This document shows positions 1-9,255 of a DNA stretch of 64,000 nucleotides, in pieces; position 1 is the stretch's first letter; each line of letters begins with the position of its first letter. Position numbers and translations under genes: made by a program. The DNA is from Bacillus crepusculi. GTDB taxonomy: Bacteria > Bacillota > Bacilli > Bacillales > Bacillaceae. The DNA is taken from assembly GCF_014764715.1 (NCBI RefSeq), contig NZ_JACXXE010000003.1, forward strand, positions 124,001-188,000. The letters run 5' to 3'. The notes beneath the pieces were generated by a model that was given only the letters and a program-made list of their open reading frames with translations, ran no database searches and had not been told where the DNA came from.

Positions 1-438
1 ATAGAAAAATTTTGCGATGACAAACAAGGTAACCACTACTAATAAGGAGACAGGCAGACCAAACCATTCGCTTGAGAATTCAGTCCCAGCAAAGATTCCC
101 ATCAAAAACGTACAGATAATACAAATCAGGGTAAACACCGTGATGTACCGCTTCTTTTTCCCTGTACGATCGATCAGCACACCGTATAAAGGCGTAAAAA
201 TCACGAGGAAAAAGCTAGCGAGTGCGTTCGCATAAGAAATAAAGGTACTGGCGATCTGGTCCATTCTCGCGCTGTCACCAATCGTTTCCTGCAAATAAAA
301 CGGGAAGAAAATGGTGATCATATTTGATGAAAATATCGTATTTGCAAAATCATAGAGTGCCCAGGCCAAAACTGGTGCTGTCAAAAACAGCCCGAAGCCT
401 GCCCCTTTTTTCTGAACGGTCTTTTTTCCTCTTTTCAA
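1..438 (-). CDS. MFS transporter of the Atg22/UMF1 (YxiO-like) family, 3' part outside the window
   Basis: The minus-strand reading frame from 438 stays open to base 1, giving 146 codons, so the C-terminal part lies beyond the window. The start is TTG at 438, preceded by GGGAG about 9 bases upstream. The N-terminus is basic, followed by a hydrophobic segment containing WALYDFANT, which is typical of the Vacuole_effluxer_Atg22/UMF1 family (YxiO in B. subtilis). A second membrane segment and the loop DRTGKKKR follow, as in MFS proteins. The substrate is unknown. It lies downstream of the RDD gene on the same strand but is separated from it by a terminator. The family call comes from remembered motifs only. 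Confidence 0.75.
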   Translation of the reverse strand, partial: MKRGKKTVQKKGAGFGLFLTAPVLAWALYDFANTIFSSNMITIFFPFYLQETIGDSARMDQIASTFISYANALASFFLVIFTPLYGVLIDRTGKKKRYITVFTLICIICTFLMGIFAGTEFSSEWFGLPVSLLVVVTLFVIAKFFY

Positions 439-522
439 TAGATTATCTCCCTTCCCTGCCTGAATTTTCACTATCATTCTATTTTATGTGCTGTTTCCCT
501 CTTCCATACAAGCGATCTATGC

Positions 523-560
523 AAAAAGCACCTCTTCCGATATAGCAGAGGTGCTTTTTT
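523..560 (-). terminator. Rho-independent terminator of the RDD gene
   Basis: A 12-bp stem (AAAAGCACCTCT paired with AGAGGTGCTTTT) is followed by a T run on the minus strand. It lies directly after the stop codon at 564. Confidence 0.85.
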
Positions 561-563
561 TCA

Positions 564-1103
564 TTATTTCTTCACAACAATGGTACTTGCAATCAAATCG
601 TGAAGTGCTTGTTTTTTCTCTGTGAAAAAGGCAATGATGTAGCCAATATATAAGATTGGAGATAAAAAGCCTTTTGCAAAAAAGCGGCCTGTTGCTCGTC
701 CAAAGGTTACTTTTTCGCCCGTTACTTTTGTCACTTTGATCCCAAGAGCCATCTTGCCAAGCGTTCCTTGCAGCTTTGATGATTCCATGATGGCGTAATA
801 AAGCCATGTCACCACGATACCGATCAAGATCGCTCCTATATAGAAAAAGATAAGTCCCATCATGACAGCCCACTCTTCATCCGTCATGACGGTTGTGGAA
901 TAGTAATAGCTGTCGTCCTCTAGCATCAATGCTGCCTCTGGGCTTGAGACAAAAAAAAGTGTTCCTAAAATAAACATAATGAAGGCATACGGTACACCGA
1001 TAATGACACCATCCAAAAGATGAGCAAGAAAACGATAGCCAACGCCTGCTAGTTCAGGATGCTTCTTTTCCTGAATGTGTGGTTCTGTTATGTTTGTTTC
1101 CAT
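564..1103 (-). CDS. RDD family membrane protein
   Basis: This 179-aa protein has the RDD-domain opening AGVGYRFLAHLLDGVIIG near residues 20-37, with the family Arg and Asp in the first membrane segment. Three further hydrophobic segments lie around residues 37-52, 85-105 and 145-165. RDD proteins are small integral membrane proteins, some with Na+/H+ antiport or other transport roles; the role here is unknown. The start at 1103 has an AAAGGAG ribosome binding site. The gene ends in a strong terminator, so it is probably monocistronic. I do not recall it at this locus in B. subtilis. Confidence 0.8.
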   Translation of the reverse strand: METNITEPHIQEKKHPELAGVGYRFLAHLLDGVIIGVPYAFIMFILGTLFFVSSPEAALMLEDDSYYYSTTVMTDEEWAVMMGLIFFYIGAILIGIVVTWLYYAIMESSKLQGTLGKMALGIKVTKVTGEKVTFGRATGRFFAKGFLSPILYIGYIIAFFTEKKQALHDLIASTIVVKK

Positions 1104-1344
1104 CCTATTTCTCCTTTATTATGTATGTTTTCTATAAATTTCTTATAATCATTCGTTATTATATCTTATGAATATAGCAAGATCAATGGAACTTTACACT
1201 TTTACATATATTTTAGATCAGTGTTTCAAGATCGATTTATGTGAATAAATACTGAAAATTTGTGAAAATCATGGTATTTCTAGTTCTTTCACCTCCTGAT
1301 TTTTTAACATTTTGTGATATTTTCGTCTTGTTCTCATTCTTCTG

Positions 1345-1372
1345 TTGACAATCGCGCTTCACATGGTACAAT
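1345..1372 (+). promoter_or_regulatory. SigA-type promoter for the 50-aa ORF
   Basis: TTGACA (1345-1350), a 16-bp spacer and TACAAT (1367-1372), ending about 32 bases before the start codon. The -35 is perfect and the -10 has one mismatch. Confidence 0.75.
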
Positions 1373-1404
1373 AGTCAAGGATTTTTTAAAGAAAGGTGTT
1401 CATG

Positions 1405-1557
1405 ATGGGAACTGTCGTACTATTAAAGAACAACGAAATGACTGTGATTGAAGATATTTGCGAAGCTGATTTTTTAGACATGAAACATGGTTTATTAAAT
1501 GATGACACAGCTTATATCTCTTGGTATGAGGATTACGATACTGCTTATGGATATTGA
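1405..1557 (+). CDS. Small acidic protein, unknown function
   Basis: A 50-aa ORF (MGTVVLLKNNE... ending DTAYGY) that is clearly bounded: a near-consensus SigA promoter upstream, a GAAAGGTG ribosome binding site and a strong hairpin terminator just after the stop. An alternative ATG lies one codon upstream at 1402. The protein is acidic, with no membrane segment or signal peptide, and its second half is rich in Asp, Glu and Tyr. I do not recognise the family. The complete transcription unit makes it a likely real gene. Confidence 0.65.
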   Translation: MGTVVLLKNNEMTVIEDICEADFLDMKHGLLNDDTAYISWYEDYDTAYGY

Positions 1558-1576
1558 TTTCATTTCATAGACGAAT

Positions 1577-1624
1577 CGAAAAAAGGCGATACAACCCTTA
1601 GGAAAAGGTTGATCGCCTTTTTTA
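1577..1624. terminator. Bidirectional terminator
   Basis: The outer stem AAAAGGCGAT/ATCGCCTTTT carries an inner CAACC/GGTTG arm, with A and T runs on opposite flanks. It lies between the convergent small ORF (stop 1557) and the CDF gene (stop 1622) and can serve both. Confidence 0.85.
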
Positions 1625-2506
1625 CGTTTGTACACTTCTTTCACTTTCAGGTTCTACATGAATAAAGATTTGCGCATGCGGAAAGGCATGCTGAATCCTC
1701 TCTTCGATTCGATCACATAATTGGTGAACATCTTCAATGGTTGTTTTCCCGTCCACAATCAAATGAAAATCAATATATTCCTCTGCACCAGACCGTCTTG
1801 TTCGAAAGTCATGATATTCAATAAATTCTTGGCTGAATGCTTGAATGATCGCTTCAATTGATTGTTCTTCCTCCGGTGTTAACCGGGCATCTACAAGTGG
1901 TGGAAAGGCTTCCTTCATGAGTTTAAAGGCTTCTCGCATAATAAAGAGGGCTAAAACCATCCCAATAATCGGATCAAGGAAATACCAATCTGTTAATGCA
2001 ACAAGCAATAAACTGAATGCCACCCCTAATGAAGTATACACATCGGTTAAAAGATGTAGCGCATTCGATTTCATGGCAACAGAATGTACCCTCTCTGCCT
2101 CTTTGTTCACAACCCTCGATACAATAAAATTGATGAGTGCGCCTATTAGCATGACCACAATGCCAAGCACAGGTAGCTTGACAGGCTCTGGATGCATTAA
2201 TTTGTGAACACATTCATATATAATCCAAATGCCAGCAACAAAGATCAACAGGGTCTCGATCGTTCCAGAAATATTTTCGACTTTTCCATGACCATAAGGA
2301 TGTTTTGAATCTGCTGGCTTTCTTGAAATACGAACAGAGATAAATGCAATAAAAGATGCCATTAAATCGAGAAAGGAATGTATGGCTTCTGATAAAACAG
2401 CAACAGATCCAGTTAACAGCCCCACAATGATTTTTAGGATCACAACAAATGTGTTACTCATGACGGATAGAAACGCTATTTTCGATGTCTTCGCTGATTG
2501 TTCCAT
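1622..2506 (-). CDS. Cation diffusion facilitator (CDF) metal transporter
   Basis: This 294-aa protein has the CDF architecture: six hydrophobic segments in the first ~200 residues and a cytosolic C-terminal domain of about 90 residues. Metal-site signatures are HSFLD in TM2 and HLLTD in TM5 (two HxxxD motifs), and HPYGHGK follows TM2. CDF proteins export divalent cations (Zn, Mn, Fe, Co) in exchange for protons. B. subtilis has CzcD, MneP, MneS and YdbO; this one has HxxxD rather than DGxxNxxD in TM2 and most resembles YdbO-type proteins as I remember them, so I give no symbol. It has a good GGAGGA ribosome binding site and lies divergent to patA. Confidence 0.85.
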   Translation of the reverse strand: MEQSAKTSKIAFLSVMSNTFVVILKIIVGLLTGSVAVLSEAIHSFLDLMASFIAFISVRISRKPADSKHPYGHGKVENISGTIETLLIFVAGIWIIYECVHKLMHPEPVKLPVLGIVVMLIGALINFIVSRVVNKEAERVHSVAMKSNALHLLTDVYTSLGVAFSLLLVALTDWYFLDPIIGMVLALFIMREAFKLMKEAFPPLVDARLTPEEEQSIEAIIQAFSQEFIEYHDFRTRRSGAEEYIDFHLIVDGKTTIEDVHQLCDRIEERIQHAFPHAQIFIHVEPESERSVQT

Positions 2507-2803
2507 CTATCGTCCTCCTCCTTCAGGAGATCGTATGTCTGTTTTGACCATTTTCATGACTTGATTCTCACGTTCTTTCATTTTACGCAGTTTTGACGTT
2601 TTCTAATCATCTTCATCACAGCCTGTATTTTCCGAGCAGGTTACGCTATAATAAATGTTGCTCTTTCTTCAATAATATCACTCATGCTGTGATGGATAGG
2701 AGAATAGACTACATATAACGATATCCAGTGCCCTTCCGCAGGTGACATTTATGCAGTGAATGGTAAAATAGGATAAAACATAAATTTTTTAAGGTGATGA
2801 GAA

Positions 2804-3976
2804 ATGGAGCATTTGCTGAATCCAAGAGTTAAGGGTATTGAAATTTCAGGCATTCGAACATTTTCAAATCTCGTATCGTCATATGAGGATGTCGTTTCAT
2901 TGACGATAGGTCAGCCAGATTTTTATACGCCGCATCATGTCAAAACAGCTGCCAAAACAGCCATTGACGAGAATTTTACCTCTTATACTCATAATGCTGG
3001 TTTCCTAGAGCTAAGACAAGCGATCCAGCGTTACATCAAGAAGAAAGTCCATCTTGATTATGATGCAGAGTCAGAAATCATTGTCACAACAGGTGCAAGT
3101 CAAGCAATTGATGCTGCGTTTCGAACCATTCTGACCGAGGGTGATGAGGTCATTTTACCCGGACCTGTTTATCCTGGCTATGAACCGATCATTCGAATGT
3201 GCGGCGGGACGCCCGTCCATATCGACACAACGAATGCCGGTTTTAAATTAAATGCCAAGCTGATTGAGGATGCATTAACGGAAAAGACAAAATGTGTTGT
3301 CCTTCCTTACCCTTCAAACCCAACAGGAGTCACACTTTCAGAAGAAGAATTGAAAGAAATTGCCCTTCTGCTTGAAGGAAAGGACATCTTTATTTTATCC
3401 GACGAAATTTATAGTGAGCTGACATTCGATCGTCCGCATCATTCAATTGCCTCTTTCCTAAAGGAACAGACGATTGTGATCAATGGACTGTCAAAATCTC
3501 ATAGCATGACCGGATGGAGAATTGGCTTTTTATTTGCTTCCGCTCCAATAGCTAAACATGTATTAAAAGTACATCAATATAACGTGTCTTGTGCCTCGGC
3601 TGTCTCACAAAAGGCGGCACTTGAAGCTGTGACAAATGGTGTGGATGATGCACTCATCATGAGAGAGCAATATAAGAAGAGGCTCGATTATGTATATGAT
3701 CGGCTCATTTCTATGGGGCTTCCGGTCATTAAACCTTCTGGCGCATTTTATATTTTTCCTTCCATTGAATCGTTTGGAATGAGTTCATTTGATTTTTGCA
3801 TGGAGCTGTTAGAAAGTACAAGACTTGCTGTCGTACCTGGCTCTGCTTTCTCTCCCCTCGGCGAAGGGTATGTGCGCCTTTCCTATGCCTATTCACTTGA
3901 AACGCTCAAAGAAGGACTTGACCGTCTAGAACAATTTGTACTTGAAAAACGTTCAATCCCTTCCACAGACGGATGA
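2804..3976 (+). CDS. patA: PatA aminotransferase (N-acetyl-LL-diaminopimelate aminotransferase)
   Basis: A 390-aa class I/II PLP-dependent aminotransferase. The PLP lysine is K231 in NGLSKSHSMTGWRIGF, with PSNPTG and SDEIYSEL upstream as expected. In B. subtilis PatA acts in the acetylated diaminopimelate branch of lysine and cell-wall synthesis. The start at 2804 has an AAGGTGATGAG ribosome binding site. The name rests on family plus position next to kinA, as in B. subtilis. The 297-bp gap upstream (2507-2803), shared with the divergent CDF gene, holds a possible TATAAT at 2647 but no leader structure I can name. A terminator follows directly. Confidence 0.88.
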   Translation: MEHLLNPRVKGIEISGIRTFSNLVSSYEDVVSLTIGQPDFYTPHHVKTAAKTAIDENFTSYTHNAGFLELRQAIQRYIKKKVHLDYDAESEIIVTTGASQAIDAAFRTILTEGDEVILPGPVYPGYEPIIRMCGGTPVHIDTTNAGFKLNAKLIEDALTEKTKCVVLPYPSNPTGVTLSEEELKEIALLLEGKDIFILSDEIYSELTFDRPHHSIASFLKEQTIVINGLSKSHSMTGWRIGFLFASAPIAKHVLKVHQYNVSCASAVSQKAALEAVTNGVDDALIMREQYKKRLDYVYDRLISMGLPVIKPSGAFYIFPSIESFGMSSFDFCMELLESTRLAVVPGSAFSPLGEGYVRLSYAYSLETLKEGLDRLEQFVLEKRSIPSTDG

Positions 3977-4004
3977 AACAACGGCTCTCTTGCCGTTGTT
4001 TTTA
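3977..4004 (+). terminator. Terminator of patA
   Basis: Stem AACAACGGC/GCCGTTGTT with a 6-base loop and a T-rich tail. It touches the 3' end of the convergent kinA. Confidence 0.85.
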
Positions 4005-5831
4005 TTTTGAAGGAAACATGATGTGAAACACGGTACCCTTCTCAGGCTGACTATCGACACTGATCGTCCCGTTATGATTTTCTAAAATATTAAATGTCAC
4101 CATGAGGCCGAGTCCAGTGCCTTTTTCTTTTGTGGTTAAAAAGGGTTCCCCTATTCGTTTCATGACTGATTCAGGAATGCCGACTCCTTCGTCTCTAATG
4201 GTGACAAGAATCCCATCTCTTTCTGCTTTGGCCGTAATGTCTACCTTTCCTCCGTCCGGCATGGATTCTACAGCATTTTTGATTAAATTGATAAACACCT
4301 GTTTGAGCTGATTTTGATCCCCGTTCATCAGGAGATCCTCCTCAATCTCACTTGTATTCATCAAAATCCCATTTAAGTTAGCCTGTGTTTCTAACAAAGC
4401 CGTAACTTCGCTAATGATTTTTTTCAAATCAAGCGTCTGCATCGATGCTGTTTGCTGCGGTTTTGCCAGCATTAACAGCTCACTTAATATAATTTCAATC
4501 CGGCTCAGCTCAGAGAAAACAATATCAAAATATTGATCACGATCTTTTGTTTTCGGTTTAATGAGCTGCAAAAAGCCTTTAATGGCGGTCAATGGATTCC
4601 TTATTTCATGTGCAATGCCCGCTGCCAATTGGCCGGCAATCGATAATTTTTCAGAGCGCAGCATGAGCTCTTCGGTCTGCTTTCGTTCCGATATATCTCT
4701 TAAAATAATTTGAACGGCTGTTTCTCCAAAAAATGTGGTTGGGATACATACCATTTCAGTATAAATCAGCTTGTGCTTAAACGTATGGCAGCTCATCGTC
4801 ACAATCTCAGAATCTGATGCTCTTTCAATAATACGCGATAAGCTCTTTTTCACTTTTTGCTGATCACAAGAATGAATTTGATGAAAGATATCCTTACCTA
4901 TTAATTTATCGTAATGCTCAGCTTCAAATAATTTAATGCCCGATTCATTCATAAACACCCATTTATGATCATGGATGACCGCAATCGTATCAATTGAATT
5001 TTGGATAAGCAGCTGATACCGCTCTCGGCTTTTTTGAAGGACGGTTTGGAATTTTTTGCGAGATGAGATGTCCACTAGTAGCAAAAGCTCTGCCCGCTGA
5101 TTTTGATAGATCGTAGGCGATGACTTTACTTCAATGTGAATGCTGCTCCCATCTTTCCTTTTCCATATTTGCTCAATCATTCCGACTGGAAGACCTTGCT
5201 GCAGCCTTGTAATTCGGCTTCTGACAATGTCGTGGTATTCCTCGGCAATAAAATCAAATGCGGACTTGCCGATCATGTCATCTCTTGAGCATACCCCCAT
5301 TAATTGCAGCATCGCATCGTTCGCATAAACAATTTTGCCTACTATCGTAATACATAACGGATTTGGCAGCACAGCAATCAATTTTTCAGCTTCACTGACA
5401 TTTTGGAAAGCCGGCAGACTGCCTAACGACTGTTCTGACACTTCTGATGTTGTTTGAAATGCGGCTTTTTTTGGCTCAGAGTCCAGCACCCTCAATTTCA
5501 GGATCATTTCTCTACCTAATTCGTTGTCTAACCCATCACAAGCAACAAAATCAATGCTTGCTTCGACCCAAACAGCTGTCAGATCACTTCTAAGCAGTCT
5601 AAAGTGGCAAGTCTCTAGCATGTGCTGATTGTAGAAATAACTTTCGACGAGAAATTGATCTTCAGTATGAACAAAGTCTTTCAAAAAACACCCTAGTAAA
5701 TCTTTTTGTTCATAGAGCAATAGCTGCCTACAGTTGGAAGAAATGTAGAGAAAGCGGCCATTAGAAGAAAGAACGGCATGTAAATCAATATTCGAATACA
5801 GCTGATTCGAATCTTTCATTTTTTGTTCCAT
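4002..5831 (-). CDS. kinA: Sporulation sensor histidine kinase KinA
   Basis: A 609-aa cytosolic kinase (B. subtilis KinA is 606 aa). Three N-terminal PAS domains cover roughly residues 20-120, 145-265 and 270-385, followed by a HisKA dimerisation domain and a HATPase_c domain. The phosphoacceptor is His408 in AHEIRNPLTA; N-, G1- and G2-box motifs (NLIKNAVESM, DEGVGIP, GTGLGL) are intact. KinA feeds phosphate to Spo0F and so to Spo0A at the onset of sporulation. The frame is open to 5963, but the ATG at 5831 has the ribosome binding site AAAAGGAGGGT and matches the known N-terminus. A SigH-type promoter lies just upstream. Confidence 0.93.
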   Translation of the reverse strand: MEQKMKDSNQLYSNIDLHAVLSSNGRFLYISSNCRQLLLYEQKDLLGCFLKDFVHTEDQFLVESYFYNQHMLETCHFRLLRSDLTAVWVEASIDFVACDGLDNELGREMILKLRVLDSEPKKAAFQTTSEVSEQSLGSLPAFQNVSEAEKLIAVLPNPLCITIVGKIVYANDAMLQLMGVCSRDDMIGKSAFDFIAEEYHDIVRSRITRLQQGLPVGMIEQIWKRKDGSSIHIEVKSSPTIYQNQRAELLLLVDISSRKKFQTVLQKSRERYQLLIQNSIDTIAVIHDHKWVFMNESGIKLFEAEHYDKLIGKDIFHQIHSCDQQKVKKSLSRIIERASDSEIVTMSCHTFKHKLIYTEMVCIPTTFFGETAVQIILRDISERKQTEELMLRSEKLSIAGQLAAGIAHEIRNPLTAIKGFLQLIKPKTKDRDQYFDIVFSELSRIEIILSELLMLAKPQQTASMQTLDLKKIISEVTALLETQANLNGILMNTSEIEEDLLMNGDQNQLKQVFINLIKNAVESMPDGGKVDITAKAERDGILVTIRDEGVGIPESVMKRIGEPFLTTKEKGTGLGLMVTFNILENHNGTISVDSQPEKGTVFHIMFPSK

Positions 5832-5888
5832 CGTCGTCCGACCCTCCTTTTCATTTTTTAGGGTTGTCCTTAGATTGATGTATAAAAA

Positions 5889-5917
5889 AGATTCGCTAGA
5901 AAACCCGTATTTTCCTT
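5889..5917 (-). promoter_or_regulatory. SigH-type promoter of kinA
   Basis: Minus strand: AAGGAAAAT (5917-5909), 14-bp spacer, GAATCT (5894-5889). This is close to the SigH consensus RWAGGAWWT-N12-14-GAATTT and lies 58 bp upstream of the kinA start. SigH control of kinA is established in B. subtilis. Confidence 0.65.
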
Positions 5918-5949
5918 CCGTCATCGAGGGAAACGTCCATATTTTCAGC

Positions 5950-5980
5950 AAAAAAGAGCACATTCTCTTGCTGTGCTCTC
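5950..5980 (-). terminator. Terminator of pbpH
   Basis: Stem AGAGCACA/TGTGCTCT followed by a T run on the minus strand, directly after the pbpH stop. Confidence 0.85.
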
Positions 5981-5986
5981 TGCTGT

Positions 5987-8113
5987 TTATTGCTTTTCAT
6001 ATTTCTTTTGTAATTCAACGTACTTATCCACAATTTTACTTGGGATGGTTTTAATGACAGGGTCCTTATCTGAGACATAGGGTGTCACGACACTAAAGGC
6101 CACCTTTGGATTAGAGGAAGGATAATATCCTCCAAAGGTTAAATTGTACGTGGCATTTCCCCACCAGCTGCGGTTGGCACCATAGTAAAAGGTTTGGGCT
6201 GTGCCTGTTTTTCCTGCTACATCATGCTGACCGAACCGGCCAGCGGCAGTCCCGCCAGCGGATGTGACCATTTTCAGTCCCATTTTGACGCGGTCAATAT
6301 CTGCCTTCGAATTGTTAATCGTGTTTAGCACCTTCGGCTCATATTTTTTCACCACCGGGCCTACTTCTTCCTTATTCGTTGGAAGGTGAACACTTTTCAC
6401 CACTCTTGGCTGAACACGGTTGCCTCCATTGGCGATTGTCGACATGTATTGTGCAACTTGAAGCGGTGTATACGTGTCATACTGCCCAATTGCTTCATCA
6501 AGTAAGAGCCCGCCGACCGTCTTAGGATGCGTCTGCATTCCGCTTGATTCCTGCGGCAGGTCGATTCCTGTTTTCACGCCAAGGCCGAATTGCGCATAGT
6601 AGTTTCTCATTTTTTGTAAGTGCTCAGGTCTTGCTGGTAATGGGCCATTCTTTTGGTAGGTGATACCTGCCATTCTCATCGCTACATGAAACATATAGAC
6701 GTTCGAGCTTTTTTGAAGCGCCCGAAGGTCATTGACCCACCCAAGATTGCTGTAAGACTTCTTCGCCTTTCCCCCACTCCCTGCAAAGTAGAGCGGTGTA
6801 TCCATATAAGATTGATTGTGTGACATCCCATCCTGATAGCCAGATAGTACTGTGGCTCCTTTGACGACAGATCCCATTTCGTACTGGGTTGTAAATGTCC
6901 CGATCGCATAATCTGTGACATCTCTGCCGTCCATTTTCTTGCCTGACATGGCGAGAATGTCCCCTGTGTTAGGGTCCATCATCACAACAAATGCCCGGTC
7001 CATCATATAGTTTCTTGCGCTAGCCGACCTAAGCTCTGATTCGACGATCTTGTCGACTTCCTTTTGCAGCTCCATATCAAACGTCAGCGCAAGATCAAGT
7101 CCTCTTCGCCCCTCTGTCCGCTTAATTTCATCGAGGAGCTTACCGCCAACCTGTGTATATTGAACGGTCGCTTTCTCTGGATTCAAAAAATCCTCGTATT
7201 GATATTCTAAATAGCTCTTTCCTACCCGGTCATTTCGCGAGTAGCCTCTTGCCATATAGTAATCTTCACGCTCTTTCATGATTCCTTGCTCTGGTGTGGT
7301 GACACCGCCAAGTACATTATAGAGGGTCTTTTCATACGGATATTTTCTTGTCCAGTCATTGATGACATTCACACCAGGCAGTTCATCCAGATGCTCTGAC
7401 ACGAGTGAAATTTCTTCGTATGTCAAACTCACTGATGATGTCTGTTTTGATTCCTTTGTTTCATCGAGTAAAGCAACCTTTTCGTCCCCTTTTTTCTCTT
7501 CATTTGGGTCCATTGCTTTCACAATTTGAGGCTCAAAGGCATAGCCGCCTGTAAATCTTCGGTAGATCGCTGCCACTGCTTTTTCGGTTGCATCGTTTTT
7601 AATAGCCTTTACTTCTTTTTTTGGCACACGCTCTACTTGAAGCGGATAAACATCTTTTGCATCAATATCCTTTTTTTCCGCTTTTGAAATGAGCTTATCG
7701 GCTTCTTTCGGGTGGCTCGCCAACCAGAAATCTCGAATGTCTCGCTCTCTCAAAAAATCTGTATCCATTTTTATATAAGTCGCAAGTTTTCTTGCTACCT
7801 TAATCTTATCCTCCGCTTTCACACCGCTTTCTGATGTATAAACGATAGCAGGTACACTTTCGTTATCAACGACGACTCTTCCTCTCGCGTCATACATTTT
7901 TCCTCTTGGAGACGGGTATGATGCTGTTTTGACCTCTGTTCGGTTTGCTTGCTTTTTATAATCCTCACCATTGACGATTTGCAGCACACCTAGCTTGATC
8001 ACAAGTACAGCAAATAAACTAAATACAGCGAAGAAAAAGAGATTAATTCTCCAGGCGTTCCGGCGCTTCATTTTTTTCTGCTCGGCAGCACCTTGATGCT
8101 GTTTCTCTCCCAC
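5987..8113 (-). CDS. pbpH: Class B penicillin-binding protein PbpH (transpeptidase)
   Basis: A 708-aa protein with a cytosolic basic N-terminus, one membrane anchor (about residues 24-44), a dimerisation domain and a C-terminal transpeptidase domain. The active-site motifs are present: SxxK with Ser415 (GSVVKG), SSN (KSSNVYMF) and KTG at 635-637 (AGKTGTAQ). In B. subtilis PbpH and PbpA are redundant enzymes for side-wall peptidoglycan in rod-shaped cells. The start is GTG with AGGAG 8 bases upstream. The choice of PbpH over PbpA rests on position between kinA and ykwD. Confidence 0.9.
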   Translation of the reverse strand: MGEKQHQGAAEQKKMKRRNAWRINLFFFAVFSLFAVLVIKLGVLQIVNGEDYKKQANRTEVKTASYPSPRGKMYDARGRVVVDNESVPAIVYTSESGVKAEDKIKVARKLATYIKMDTDFLRERDIRDFWLASHPKEADKLISKAEKKDIDAKDVYPLQVERVPKKEVKAIKNDATEKAVAAIYRRFTGGYAFEPQIVKAMDPNEEKKGDEKVALLDETKESKQTSSVSLTYEEISLVSEHLDELPGVNVINDWTRKYPYEKTLYNVLGGVTTPEQGIMKEREDYYMARGYSRNDRVGKSYLEYQYEDFLNPEKATVQYTQVGGKLLDEIKRTEGRRGLDLALTFDMELQKEVDKIVESELRSASARNYMMDRAFVVMMDPNTGDILAMSGKKMDGRDVTDYAIGTFTTQYEMGSVVKGATVLSGYQDGMSHNQSYMDTPLYFAGSGGKAKKSYSNLGWVNDLRALQKSSNVYMFHVAMRMAGITYQKNGPLPARPEHLQKMRNYYAQFGLGVKTGIDLPQESSGMQTHPKTVGGLLLDEAIGQYDTYTPLQVAQYMSTIANGGNRVQPRVVKSVHLPTNKEEVGPVVKKYEPKVLNTINNSKADIDRVKMGLKMVTSAGGTAAGRFGQHDVAGKTGTAQTFYYGANRSWWGNATYNLTFGGYYPSSNPKVAFSVVTPYVSDKDPVIKTIPSKIVDKYVELQKKYEKQ

Positions 8114-8450
8114 TTATGTAGCTCCTCTCATCCTTTCAATCTTTTACAATTATCACTCATTATTGTAACACTTTTGTAATAGTTGTTACAGCGAAACAAG
8201 TGAAAAAAAGCTGTCAATCCCTATTCTGAAAAAAAATATACTAACACTTTAAAATATTGGTATGTTTATGTCGTTTTGTTTAAATGGAAGAATTTCCTAT
8301 TCTTTGATATGAAGAGGCTCTTTCGATGACTTTAACAAAAATGACAAACAGGCGCCTGTCAATGGAGGATGCTGGAACGTTTATAACAAAAAGTCCATGT
8401 TATGATTTTCTGTGAGAAAACAAAACAAAGATTTTAGGAGGAGTTACAAT
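8114..8450. other. Divergent intergenic region pbpH/ykwD
   Basis: 337 bp without a gene. It contains an inverted repeat TGTAACA...TGTTACA near 8165-8190 and a perfect 12-bp palindrome ACAGGCGCCTGT at 8348-8359. Either could be an operator, but no regulator can be named. No clear SigA promoter was found. Confidence 0.5.
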
Positions 8451-9251
8451 ATGAAGAAGAAATCATTCTTTTTTTCAGCGCTAACAGCTGCTGCACTCAT
8501 CACGTTCACTGGAGGACATTCAGCTGATGCGAAGGAGCTTAACCTGAAACAAGTCATACACGTACAGCATCAAGCCATTGATCTTCATACATTAGCGGCA
8601 AAATTACATATCTCTTCAGATGTAAACAAGCTAAGCAAGCAGGATCAAAAAGAGATCGAAGCTCTATTAAACAAGCTGATCAAAAGCGGTCAACCTGTTA
8701 CTGGAACAAAAGTGGTGAAAGAAGTAAACAAAGCGAAAAATGAACAAAAACAAGATTCAGTGAAAAAACCAACTGCTTCTAAACCAAGCACTCCAGCAAA
8801 AGAAAACACAAACAACAACAGCAATACAAAAGCTGACCAAAAAGACACCACTGCAACGAAAGCAGACAGCAGCTTAAATGCATTTGAAAAAGAAGTGGTA
8901 GAGCTTACAAATAAAGAGCGTGCAAAACAAGGATTAAAGGCGCTTTCTGTTGATTCTAAATTAAGCAAATCTGCTCGCGCAAAATCTCAAGATATGAAAG
9001 ATAAAAACTATTTCTCTCATACAAGCCCAACTTATGGATCTCCATTTGATCAAATGAAGCAATTCGGTATCACTTACAAATCAGCAGGTGAAAACATTGC
9101 CCAAGGTCAAAAATCCCCTCAAGAAGTTGTGACAGCATGGATGAACAGTGAAGGCCACAGAGCGAACATTTTAAACAAAAACTATACACATATCGGTGTT
9201 GGTTATGTGAAATCTGGCAACTACTGGACGCAGCAATTCATCGGAAAATAA
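8451..9251 (+). CDS. ykwD: Secreted CAP/SCP-domain protein YkwD
   Basis: A 266-aa protein with a Sec signal peptide (MKKKSFFFSALTAAALITF, cleavage probably near SADAKE). A helical region follows, then a Lys/Thr/Asn-rich low-complexity linker (about residues 95-145). The C-terminal CAP domain spans about residues 148-266, with NKERAKQGLKALSVD, HTSPTYGSPFDQM, AGENIAQG and GHRANILN. CAP proteins are extracellular; the function of the bacterial members is unclear. The frame is open from 8412, but the ATG at 8451 has an excellent AGGAGGAG ribosome binding site and begins the signal peptide. Confidence 0.88.
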   Translation: MKKKSFFFSALTAAALITFTGGHSADAKELNLKQVIHVQHQAIDLHTLAAKLHISSDVNKLSKQDQKEIEALLNKLIKSGQPVTGTKVVKEVNKAKNEQKQDSVKKPTASKPSTPAKENTNNNSNTKADQKDTTATKADSSLNAFEKEVVELTNKERAKQGLKALSVDSKLSKSARAKSQDMKDKNYFSHTSPTYGSPFDQMKQFGITYKSAGENIAQGQKSPQEVVTAWMNSEGHRANILNKNYTHIGVGYVKSGNYWTQQFIGK

Positions 9252-9255
9252 TAAT

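Noticed and set aside
8348..8359. Perfect palindrome ACAGGCGCCTGT upstream of ykwD
   Set aside because: 12 bp with no partner copy in the window and no regulator to connect it with; mentioned only in the intergenic entry.
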